From positions 17,878,001 to 17,942,000 of the forward strand of contig NC_060110.1 in the NCBI RefSeq assembly GCF_021155765.1: a stretch of 64,000 bases of DNA. The letters run 5' to 3'. This DNA is from Diprion similis (Eukaryota > Arthropoda > Insecta > Hymenoptera > Diprionidae). The notes under the pieces were generated by a model. The model saw nothing but the letters and a program-made list of their open reading frames with translations, did no database searches and was not told the DNA's origin. A program made the translations under genes and the position numbers. This document shows positions 49,469 to 60,700 of this stretch, in pieces; position 1 is the stretch's first letter; each line of letters starts with the position of its first letter.

Positions 49469-50880
49469 CGTGCTTTCTTTTTACCGATATTTCTTGTCGG
49501 AACAGAATATCCGTTCCGTTCTCGGATCCTGAACGGGGAGTGACGACGATCGAGCGAAGATTTTGCCAGAACAATCAAGATCACCGAACTCCCCGGGTTT
49601 CTTAGTTATCCTTTTGTTTCCACACTACAAAACAGAGTTCGAAATCGGTAGTAGATAGTAGAAAGTTTCCCCGGTTTTGTTTGGTCTTCTGACTCGAGAG
49701 ATCAGCGTTACACGAAAGGTGACGTAAGCGCATCCCAATCAGACTGTAACCAATACTCGGACATTCTTGAGATGAAACTTGAAACTCGACCAGAAGTATC
49801 CTTCGCAAAGTTATCAGTTCTTGCAACGGAGAATTTCTCGAATTATGTCCGTCAAGGCCGCGCCCTGGCAAATCGTCGCGGCAGGGCGATTCGGTCGATC
49901 GATGGATTAACTTTTTTCAAAAATAACCCCCATAGGCGAGAGAAGAGAAACCAATTTGCTGAAATTGCCGTCTGCAGCTCCGAGGTTTTTTCCTTATTAC
50001 ATTTCGTGACGATGTGTACCGATTGCTTCGCAACTGACTGCAGAGGCAAAAAATTTGTCTGTTCTTGGTGCGGCTTAAACGACTTCCCGGCACCGTTCCG
50101 GAGCACCCTGCGTCTCAACTATCCGTTCACGTCAACTTGTTTGCAGTTTTGACAGCTGTCACTGGTGTCTATTTTTCTTCCATACTTTTTCTTCTTCTTC
50201 TACTACTTCTTCTTTTCTGCCTGCACTGCTGTCTGCCGTTGCCAAGCGTCGATGTTACCCGCTACTGTATCGCTGTATCGTGTTACCTGGGCAACGAGCA
50301 GCTACGCATATGTTTGCTTTTACACACCGTGTAGATATTATTTTGAAAGCTACTAGATCATTTCCCTCGCCTTCGTCCTCGTCCTCGCCTGGGAGAAGAT
50401 GTCTTAAAAGGACCGACTCGCATATTCCACGTACGTTATAACAACCGGCAGGTTTATTCGCAAGTGCTTGGCGTAAGAATCGCGTCACCTGGAATAACGT
50501 AAAAAGTCGACGACACGTTTACACGCAATACGTTTGCGGCATATTTTCTCACAGAATATTGTGTATGTTTGTATAAAGTTAACTTGGGGTGTCGAAACGT
50601 TAAATTCAACGGTGAAAACGTCGACTGCAGGTTTGCTCATTATTGACGTCACGGCACACCCATTTGTGTATACATATAATTCCTCCACACCGTTCCAATT
50701 GCACGATTGCCAGATACACGAATCCCACCACCCACACGTCTCGATCTGATGGAACACGAGTACCTGGGCTTGTTATCATTATTATTTGCCCAAGTGTAAG
50801 TGTCATCGATCGCGTGTTTGCGTATAATTTCGCCGTTACATCATCCCGCTAAAGGGCTGAGGGGGGCTCTTAATTCGATC
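49469..50880. other. Divergent intergenic region ODAD1/Bicdr
   Basis: Contains the ODAD1 promoter or leader, a CTT-rich tract at about 50185-50220 and the X-box. Frames of 60-126 codons are unsupported. No coding exon is seen. Confidence 0.55.
50282..50295. promoter_or_regulatory. RFX X-box GTTACCTGGGCAAC
   Basis: Near-perfect palindrome fitting the RFX consensus (GTTNCC, 2-nt spacer, GGNAAC). It lies 814 bp upstream of the ODAD1 ATG and about 2.4 kb upstream of the Bicdr ATG. RFX factors drive ciliary genes, so ODAD1 is the plausible target. The distance is large unless ODAD1 has an untranslated first exon. Confidence 0.5.
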
Positions 50881-52698
50881 AATCAATCATTAAATCCAAT
50901 TCCGAGGGTATACGTTGCACGTTGGATAGCACTCGGAACGTCGAAAGATCGAAAGCAATAGCTGCGGAGTTGAGCGCGTTTCAAACTCGGCAGGTAAACC
51001 CTGCAGAGGTTCTTCCACCGCGCAGGAACTCGGAGTCAGGTGGCCCAGCCAAAGCAGACCAGGTGAGCCAGCTGAGCCAGGTGAGTCAGGTGAGTCAGAT
51101 ACAAGCCAGGTGAACGAAGAGCGAGAGGTTCAGGCTGTTTCGAAGCTAGTGGCCGTCGAGCGAGGAAACCTGGTCTCTAGTCTGCCTTGGACTCGGTGGC
51201 CACACGGCTTGCCGAGAGGAGCCAAGAGCCAAGAGCCAAGAGCCAAGGCGCAGTCGGATTCGCCGCACCGTCAGCGTTGGAGGAGGGGGTCTTCGGCGCA
51301 CCGCGTGTTCCGGGTTTCCGTAAAATTTTCGCCTCATACGCAGGCAGCGCATCCCAGAGGATGACTCACTCGTCGTAGCTGTCTGCTAGCTGCACGCTTT
51401 GTTGACTTTCTACATCCAGGGCCGCCTGCACGTCAGTTTTCAGTTTGCCGTCGTGCCGTGGGTTGCATCCAGAGTATATACCTGCCGTGGGTTTCTCTGC
51501 GTTGTATAATTTACGTGTTTTTCCTTTCTTATCTTCTTTTGCTTTTTGTCCTTCTTGAGGAAAATACCTGCAATGGATCGTGGCTAAAAGAACGCTTGGA
51601 TATATTTCTTCTGTGGAGTTAAATTTATTTCGTCTTCGAAATAGGAAGAAAGGAGTGGTGCAGTTTGTAAACTTGTGATGTAATTCTATAGTGCAACGTG
51701 GTGGGATTGTGACGTATAAATCTCGAGTATTCGACTAATTGTGAAATATAGTTTTTGTACGGTATATTTGTTTGTATACAGTGCCTTAAAACACGGAACG
51801 GTGCAATTAATGTTCCGTTTTAAAGTTGAACTCGATCGTTTCATTATTGAAGAGTGCAGTGTATCGTTGTAAAGATTTTGCAGTGAAAACGTGTTAAGTA
51901 TCCCCGTCTTTGGGGCGATGATAAGGAACCTCGCGTATCGAACGTTTTAGTTATCGATTGATATACGATTGTCGTCACTTTTGGCTATACATGGTATTAT
52001 TTTTTTTTATTTCTATACTCTTTATACCAAGTGCCTTTGATCGATTCCAGCTCGTCACGGTTCATAAAGAATTAATGGTACAACCAGTGGCGCTCATTAG
52101 TGAAATTACATGCATTATACTCGTGCCCATTTAATAACAATTAATTATCACAGTTTTATCTTCTAAGAAAACGAACTGCTGTACTAATAGTTGAAGACGA
52201 AGACTAAGGACACAATAAGGTTATTTTTTTAAATCTTGCTTTGAGGACAAATGAAATTCGTATTTTACAGCACCAGTTAAAGAATTTACTATATTATTAT
52301 ATGTGTGTACAACTGTTGATAAAATTCAACTTTAATACCTGATTACTGAGCGTGAGTTACGAGTGTGAATCAACGATTATAGACGCTTTCGAACGGTGCG
52401 AAGAATTGCGCAACAGAAGCTAACGATCAGAAGAATGTTCGAATAACAAGAAAGAAGGAAAAATAAGGAAAGGCGAAGTAATCACGGCGTAAGATGCGTA
52501 CGAAAAGCAACAACTGTTACCTAAATTACTTCGATAAAAGATCGACGCAAGTTGCCTAACGTCGGTTCAAATGCATTGACGCAATCTTGTCGCCCACCTT
52601 TTGGCGCGATAAGAAGGAAAATATAATCTCTCCTTCTGACGCAGAGAGAACCTATCAGCAACAAACGATTATACAGTCCGTGGCCGATAGAAAAGAAA
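50881..52698 (+). other. Likely Bicdr 5' UTR and leader intron
   Basis: A G+C-rich stretch at about 50920-51360 is followed by AT-rich DNA up to the start codon. Repeated CAGGTGAGT donor-like units lie at 51059-51110, and an acceptor-like TTCTGACGCAG precedes 52645. A leader exon could therefore splice from about 51.06 kb to 52.645 kb. A 7-bp repeat (AGAGCCA, about four copies) lies at 51218-51248. No in-frame upstream ATG was found for Bicdr. Confidence 0.35.
51059..51110 (+). repeat. Short tandem repeat of splice-donor-like units
   Basis: Degenerate repeats of CAGGTGAGYCAG create four overlapping matches to the 5' splice-site consensus: CAG|GTGAGC, CAG|GTGAGT twice, and CAG|GTGAAC. In one frame this reads Gln-Val-Ser-Gln repeats, probably by chance. 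Confidence 0.6.
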
Positions 52699-52944
52699 AT
52701 GTTGCCGAGAAAAGAAGGCCAGATCGCGCCTTACGCCCTCGAAGATATGATCTCGGATCTTCAGGCACGCAGAAATTCTCTGGACCACGTCGACGACATG
52801 GCCGGGGATCCGATCGAGCTCCTGAAACAACGGGAACGGGATTTGGTCCTCGCTGCCGAACTTGGGAAGGCTCTTCTCGAAAGGAACCAGGAGCTCACTA
52901 AACAAGGAGAAGTCTTGGCCGAGGAGTATGCCAGTAAATTGGAG
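52699..52944 (+). CDS. Bicdr: BICD family-like cargo adaptor (Bicdr), first coding exon only
   Basis: The ATG at 52699 is the first in frame after an upstream TAA, and the exon ends at GAG|GTAAGG (phase 0) after 82 codons. Residues 42-82 (starting LKQRERDLVLAAELGKALLE and continuing with RNQELTKQ) closely match the start of the coiled coil in vertebrate BICDL1/BICDL2. They include the CC1 box AAxxG (A52-A53-E54-L55-G56), which binds dynein light intermediate chain. The protein recruits dynein-dynactin and kinesin to Rab6 vesicles. The rest of the coiled coil and the Rab-binding end are not found before 64000, so the gene continues beyond the window after a first intron of at least 11 kb. HAP1/TRAK proteins share the CC1 box but fit less well. 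An inverted-repeat element starts within a few bases of the splice donor. Confidence 0.8.
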
Positions 52945-52948
52945 GTAA

Positions 52949-53430
52949 GGCCTGAACATCAGGCTGAAGTTTAATTAGTAACGTTATTGTAATGTTTCGC
53001 GTGATGAGGATGAAGTTGGCAACGTTAATGTATCGAAACATGGGGGGGGGGGAGGGGATTACTATTTTCAAAGTTTATAGTGACTTTGAAGTAGTCAAGT
53101 TTTCGAACTGTGAATACATTTTGCTTTATTATGATTTACTGAACTTCAGACATTCCTGCAACTGTGAAATAAGGATTTTCCGAAACGTTAATATAATCAT
53201 CACAGTAACGTTATCGAACTACAGCCTCATTTCAGGTTTCGGAAAACCTGTTATTCCGCAATTTTGTGAATCTCTGAAACGCATAAATTTTTAATAAGGC
53301 AAAGCGGTAATTCATATTTTTTAAATTTGGCTACTTGAAGTCACTAGAAAATTGGTAAACAGTAATTTTTTTCCCAATGTTTCGTTACGCTAACGTTAAT
53401 TACTAACTTCAGCCTCATGCCTGAACAATA
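52949..53430. mobile_element. Foldback repeat at the Bicdr intron-1 donor
   Basis: The left arm (about 52949-53000, CCTGAACATCAGGCTGAAGT onward) is inverted at about 53380-53428. Internal copies of the core TGAAGTTNNNAACGTTA also occur near 53009 and, inverted, near 53200-53240, so the unit is nested. The poly(G) run at 53042-53050 lies inside. The core is shared with the element at 29010-29211. Confidence 0.6.
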
Positions 53431-53710
53431 CCGCCAAATTTGAGATATAGATCAGAATTGTTGATTATCGTACCTGTCGTACTATGCATGAAAATTGATT
53501 CAGGATCAATTTATTCGAATGTTGATTAAGCTGAATCGCCTAAATGAAATTTTTATATTTCCAATTTTAGCAGAAGACTTCTCTGCTAAGAGAGAGAGAG
53601 ATATATAAATTTATTTTTGGAAATTTAATGCCAGACTCGGCCGCCCCGTCGAGGCCTTGAATTTCTCGGGAATCAATTATTGGTGTCGTTTACAAAGTCG
53701 CCTAACCCCA

Positions 53711-53760
53711 GCTTAGCCTCTTCGACTATAAAGAGGCGAAGCAAAGCTTTAGTGCTTTGC
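53711..53760 (+). other. Two adjacent stem-loops
   Basis: GCTTAGCCTCTT (53711-53722) pairs with AAGAGGCGAAGC (53731-53742) around an 8-nt loop with one mismatch. GCAAAGC (53741-53747) pairs with GCTTTGC (53754-53760) around a 6-nt loop. The two stems share the GC at 53741-53742, so both cannot form completely at once. No known RNA family is recognised and the stems are too short for a typical pre-miRNA. Confidence 0.4.
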
Positions 53761-56700
53761 GAGGGTGCGCTATACTGTATACCTAATATGCCTGTATACT
53801 ATTAGCTGGGATTTTTCGAGCTGCGCTTCTTGGATTTGACACGACAAAATTTCGGAAAAATTGAATAAAACCAATGATTTTTCGGAAATTCTCAAATACG
53901 AAAATTGTTTCAATGCAAATTCCATAATTTTGGCATAATTTTTCATGGCAAATATATTTTAGTTGTAACCCTCCACGCTCAGAGAATACGCAGTTTTAAC
54001 GGTACAGTTCTGGGTCACACATTCTCGCAGTGTGCGCTTTAATTCGACACGCATTATCGCTTGGGAAAATCATAAACTGAATAACATGGCCGATGCAGGA
54101 AGTCTTGCAGTCAAGAATTAGGGACGGTAGATACTGTATAACAGCACATGCAGTGAACGCAGATCGCGTTGATCGAGTATAAATTGTACGGAGTTGTGTA
54201 TAAATCGTGCATTACAAAAGAGAGGAGTGATCATGCGAAGAGGCTTTGGCATCGATACGCATTATGATTCACAATGGAGGAATAAATAATAGAAATGAAC
54301 GACGACGAGGCGTTTAATTCGAGTTTAAGATCGTGAATTGATGTAACGCCTAAACGGTCGGCACTTGGAATCACTGACGTCGAAACAGGCGAGCAAATTA
54401 GTCGAAGCCTCTAATTCAAATATTTAGAAACAGGACAAACAGGTTTAACGAAGCCTTATCCGAGAGACGCGAGAATTGATCAGTAAATTGGATATCAAGC
54501 CTGGAGACAATCGCGTAGAAATTCTCGACCTTGAGCGAGATTGCAGAAAGCTCGATACCGTGCGTGGGTATATATGTATATATATATAAGTATTCCTCCA
54601 CGAATACGCCTTATTATTATACGTTATAGATATACAAATGAAAGAATTTGTATTCACCGAGTCATTGGAATACTAGAGGCGATAAATATTTCATCTCGAC
54701 TTCTTGCGCCAACCAAAGTTCTACAATTTATTTCACGAATCAGCAGATCATATGCCTAATAAAAGTGTACAGCAGACTGAAAACATCGAATGGCACAAAT
54801 CACGATAAAACCACAGTTTCCTCCTTATCTTCTATCATTTCTTTTTTGAGGAGAATCCAATTAATTCGGATATCTCAAGATTTATCTCCTTCATTTTACT
54901 ACATTCGGCGAAAAATATCCCTCAATCAGGTGAACTGGAGAACGGAACCGAGTGTCGTTTTTGTTAATCGTTTGCGGGCATAAGTTGGTACATAAAAGTT
55001 TAAGCACGACACATAATACGTTACATTCGACAGTAGCAATTAGCATGCCGGAAATGGCTGCGCACTGCGCGACTTAAACGCTGCAAGCGTAACTAAATGT
55101 CTCGTATACAGTTATCGTAGTCACACCTAGCTTTCCCTGCTGTATAACTGCGTGATGTGGATTACTTCCAGAATCGAACAATTATTCAGTATGAATAATA
55201 ACTACGCTCGATCAATCATGGGAAATTCAAAGATACTCTTACCACCTGTAAGCATATCGGCTTGAGCGATAAAAACGTATCTATTTGTTTTCGTACGTAA
55301 GTTTAGCGTCTTGACCCAGGTACATAATCAATATGGCCGCTGTTGACTCGCTTGCGATTTGATTTCAGTTATAGAATCGTTTTCAGCACTTCTCGATTAT
55401 CCGTTACTATTTTACGTCGAACAAAATGATGGCAAAAATAGTTTGTCACAATTTCACCGCCGACAAAGCTTTGAGAACTGAGAATTTAGCTTACGAGCTT
55501 TAGCTACCGTTCGCTCTTAAATTCGTGACTATTGTATCGCCGTGATCTTGCACGTACCTCTAGGTTACGTTCTTCCCGTACAGCTGTGATTGTCTTGGTA
55601 AAACAATAAAGATTCTCCGACCCAGTTTACACCGTGCAGTAGATTTCGATGCTAAAATATAATTATGGTATAACGTAGGTATTGCTAATTATTTTATTCT
55701 CATCTTTCAAACACACCGTAGAAATGAATAAAGAAAACTATTCCTGCAACGCCTGAAATCAGAAAGAGAAAGCGTACCGTTATATTTTTCAAGAAAAAAG
55801 GAAAAGTAGACGAAAATTAATAATCGTAGGTATACGATGTTCTCTCTAGAAATCGGACGGAAGTGGGTGAAAAAGGATTTCAACTGGAGCGCCACATTAC
55901 CGCTGAACACTTGGTTTTTCACTCCAGACGAGTGATTGTTTTTCCCCTGAAGATTACGAACATAATTATAGTTTTACGGAATAGTAATTAGGATGCCGAG
56001 GATTCGGTGAAAACAAGTATTCAGCCTAGGTCAGGTTTTGCTCACCGGAAACCCAGGGGTGTTTTTCGGGAAAAGAAGGCGAGGCCTTCGCGAGGTATCT
56101 ACAGGAATCTATTGTTCGAGTCAACGAATGGGAAATGAATTCCGGATTTCTGGCGAAGTGCGTACCTCCGTGGAAGAGCCACGAAAGCGTGGAGCCAGCG
56201 CGCCACTTAGGCAAGACCCTCGGGGCCTCTTGGGCCTTACGTAGGTACGTAGCAGACAATGAAGTTCTGCAGGAAAGGAACAATAGCCGGCATCACGCTA
56301 CCTGCTTCTCCCAGTTTCCTTCGACTTCTGCCTCATTTTTGACCTCCATACACGTATATAGGAACAGATACGCATAGAAACTCGTAATTCTGCAGCATGA
56401 TTCAAACGCCTACCTATACCTATAAAGGCTGTATATACATGTACTTATAACGTGATACACGAAGAACAAGTAGGAAGACTTTCCGGAAGTGCTTGTATAA
56501 ATAAAGAAACCGGCACTCTTTCTTCCCTCGCATAATGCGTTATTATTGTTGTATTGTACAAATTTTATTCACCTGTAAAACTGTATTAAGTATACGTACC
56601 CATATGGTATCTCGGCAAGATAATGTAGGCTATCCATCTCATAAATGGCAGTACGTGTTCTTTGACTAAACGGAAGACGACCAGCCACTTGTTCATATTA

Positions 56701-57698
56701 TAATGTGTCTGCATCTCTCTCATGCCTGAACGTATCAAAACGGAGAGGGAAATCCGTGTGATCTCACCTCTCGTCATCAGATATTCATAACCGTGCAGCA
56801 GCAGCAGCAACGGAGTTCAAGTATAAGTAATAATGAATTGGTATGCGAATTACACGACGAAACAGGTTTCTTTAACCAACACGTAAACAAACGTACGAGA
56901 AAAAAAAACACTGCTTTAAGCATTCGACCATTTACTCTCCGTTACATCTGTTATATTTGTTCAGGAAAAAGTCACTCGTAAATAAAAATCAAGTACCTAA
57001 TGCAAGCGTCTTCCAAAATTCTTCAAATTTTCATTGTGAAATAAAACATATATTTTCTGCAACAATCTACTCGTTTAAGTCATTAATCGTTTTCTTTTTT
57101 TCTTCCGATAGACAGCAATTTCACACGGCAACAACGAATTCATTTGATTAATTATCAGTTGGGTATATAAAATAAGAGTTGATCCCATTTCTTTATCGAT
57201 GTATGATCGCTGATATTTTTCTCGAAAGATGGTCTGAGGAAGAAAAAAAACGATAATTACTTGTTTCTTTTGTAATAACGAAACGAGCAAGTGGCTGAAC
57301 TAAAATTTTTCCATATCATTCTATAACTCGTTAAGCTTTGCTGAAGACTACTTTAAAGACCACCCGTACATTTTGCATAGATATGGAAGTGGGATAAGTA
57401 TCACCGATTAGTCGAGAGTGTAAAGACCGCACGCGTTTCCGGTAACACGATCATTTCTTTCATACTTGTTATCACACGAATCTGCGTATTAAATTTCGTG
57501 TTCAAGTTGCACGATCACGTCGGTGAGACGAAGCCCTTCACTTCCGGTTCTTGGATCACAAGATATGCACGCGTTGACACTCACCGCCTATATTATTACA
57601 TATGCAGTCATCCGGTATTATTTACACCTTACAGATTTACATAATCGACAAAAATTCTCCATTCGATGGAATGACATGTTGAAAATGAAGATGAAGTT

Positions 57699-57710
57699 AG
57701 TGACGTCACT
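57699..57710. promoter_or_regulatory. CRE-like palindrome AGTGACGTCACT
   Basis: A perfect 12-bp palindrome containing the CREB/ATF site TGACGTCA. It sits inside a partial copy of the TGAAGTTAGT repeat family (57689-57720), so it may be a by-product of the repeat rather than a regulatory site. Confidence 0.3.
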
Positions 57711-60700
57711 GTAACGATGCATGCTTAAGATGAACTCTAGCTTACTTCGCACCTTTAGCAATGTCCCAAATTCAGTAATCCATGATAAACAAAACATGCT
57801 CTTATTTTTAAAAGCTAACTCCTTCAAAACTTCGGTCTCGTTGATGAAAGCGTAAACTAGCAGCAGTGATTTTTTATTTATCTATTTATTTTTTGTCATA
57901 TTCAAGTCACTATTCTACGGTAAAAATCTTATCCTTGTATGCTTTTCGCAATAAACTTCTGTACATATATATAACTGATGCAACCTAAATTCAAGATAAG
58001 ATAATAATACACCCGTGCCACTAGCTTAGAGGTGATCTCGTTATCGCTATTTAAAATCTGAGATAACGGCGATATAACACGAAAATAATAACGTTCATCG
58101 CTCGACATGAAATATAAAATCAAGTCAATTTCGTCTTTGCTAATTCATAGACAAGTATAAATTCCTATTCTATATATTACAGTTTATCGTAAGAGTGATT
58201 ATCTCATCGTCGCGAGCATTTTTCCTTACGAAGCCTTCGCCTTGTTATCAAACTTCGAATTACTTTCTGATGACGGGTGTGTTATATCGCCTTCATTACG
58301 CGTTGTACGCAGAGCTGGCCATTTTATTTCGCTTATAGCATGCATGCAGTAATTGGACCGAATTTACTATCGCTGGTTTAAAAGAGGCCTTTAAAAGGCC
58401 GAATAATATTTTCCCTGCAGAGCCTAACATTTTCGATTTAACGAATCGATCGAAGTTTCAAAATGAATTTTTTTTAGTCCGAGTTTATCAAATTGCATCT
58501 TTGTTTTCTCTTTTTTAACTAACTGATAAAAATCTACGAAGAATCTCTCCGAATTGTAATACAGGGTTTGCAGCGAAAGCACGAGTTCAGTACTGAAATG
58601 TATACATATATATGTATACATGCTGCAGTAGCTTGATTTCTTCATTTAAAATACATGTGCGTTCCGGCGATCTTGCGCAACGATAAAACCAGCTTCACTT
58701 TCAGTGAAAATTACTTCTGTACGTATGAATTTATATACCCAGTTCAAAACTCAGATATGGTATACATATTTTGCATACAACAAATCTCGTTTCATTTTTA
58801 ACATGATACCAATTCGACTGACTCACTTGCCACATGTGAATCGTAAGGGAAAATCAGCTGCTGACTGAGAGTGAGAGGCGAGGTCTGCACTTGTAAAAAC
58901 AAAAATATGGAGTAAAATATAACGATTCGTATGCACATTTACATTCTAATCTCGTGGTAACATTACTCGAGTTAATCTACGATATGAAATGACAATACGT
59001 TGGATATATAGTTTCACGTTCTGAAATTCAATTACCTACGTATTGCAGACATTGCAAACCGTCGATGAACTTCGTTACTCATGAAATCGCATCGGATGAT
59101 GAAATTCCAAAGATTTAACTTGGGGGTTAAAAATCGCTCAATTTTATCCTGATAATTATGAAAGGATCGCCGAGACTGCACCCGAATAATGCATGCTGAC
59201 GATTTAAATATTCGATAAATTTCCAATGCCAACTAATGTCAAACGATATTGGCGATTCCGTTACAATGAACAAATATACGTGCGATTTTTTTTAGGCATA
59301 CAACGTAATACTGTGGATTACCCCCGGTAATACAATCGGCGTGATTTACCCGGTCAGTTTACCAAAGTGGCGAGCAAACAAAGACTTTTATAGTAACAAA
59401 AAACGCAAAGGATACGTAAAAAAATTCCATTGTCCAGAATGATATTATTGCTGAGTTGAGGCCTTCGTTTTACCTTGAAAGCCTCTCGGACTGCTCGGGA
59501 ATCGAATGGATCTGTTGAGAGTATCACACGCGCAAGGTCTGCGCCTTTGAAAGTCCCGCGATTTCACGATCAGGTAAAAGTGAAACAAACCGCAAGATTT
59601 GAAGTAACACTTCGGTGTATTAAAAACACCAACGATAAGAATAAAATAAAGCCGATTCGCCAAGAATTGAACCGATCTAATCACGGAAGCTGCAGTCGAG
59701 TTTTTTCTTCACTTCTTGTCAAGAAAAACTTCGAAAAATAGATATAAAAAATTATTCGAATTTGTTTTATTGGGTGAAAAAATATTCGGGAATATACAAG
59801 ACGGCCATTGCATGCAAATTGCGAGAGGCGTCAAATGCGTTTCGTAAAAATCCTTGACATGAGAATCCTTGACTGGATCACCATGGCTTTGCGACTAAAG
59901 ATTGTGTCTTCAGATCGTCGTGCCGACTGCCTCTGTGTGTTGAATCTTTATTTTCCGTGCTACTAGGCTGGAATTGCTTACGAATTACTCCGTTCACCGA
60001 AGAACCATGCGTACGTAAATGCGTACACATACATACGGTTCATATGTGTATGTATAACGTTCTGGTTCCATTAACGCGTAACCGCGACTATTTCAAGCTC
60101 TTTTCTACTTATATTATATTACGACCTGCACGGCCAGACCGGATTTTCTTTCCGTCATTACCGATTTTGGAAAGCCGTTGTAGATTACCATTCACCGTTT
60201 CGCAAGCAATTCACGTAGGTATCTTACATCTACGTATAACCGCATCTCGCTGAACAGATTCTATATAGTATATATGTTTATATGTATATCTATATTCATA
60301 TACATTTATATATATATATTCGCCTACAGTGTATAAGTTTGGAAAAAATTACGTCATCGCTTAACATATGTCTGCCGAAAAGCGGCCTGATGTGAGACGA
60401 ACTTGTAGTGAGCGGTGATTTGATCCTCCGAAATGAGTGTCCATCCAGTTATACCTGATGATGAATCGTACCATACCTATAATACATTCTCTGCCCACCG
60501 CGTTGAAAAACTAACGCGATTTTTTCATATTTCTCTACTTTCATCAAGGTGGTAATAATGTTACATTATGCTGCAGCTGCTGCAGTTACAAGAAACGAGA
60601 ACGAAAAAATAATTAATCATACACACCCCATGTGTTCGGTTATATATATACTATACGATATACGTATTCTTATATCCATATATGCAGAATGTCTAACGAC

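Noticed and set aside
50922-51113. 63-codon frame ending in Gln-Val-Ser repeats
   Set aside because: The repeats coincide with CAGGTGAGT units. A leader with splice donors explains them better than a protein.
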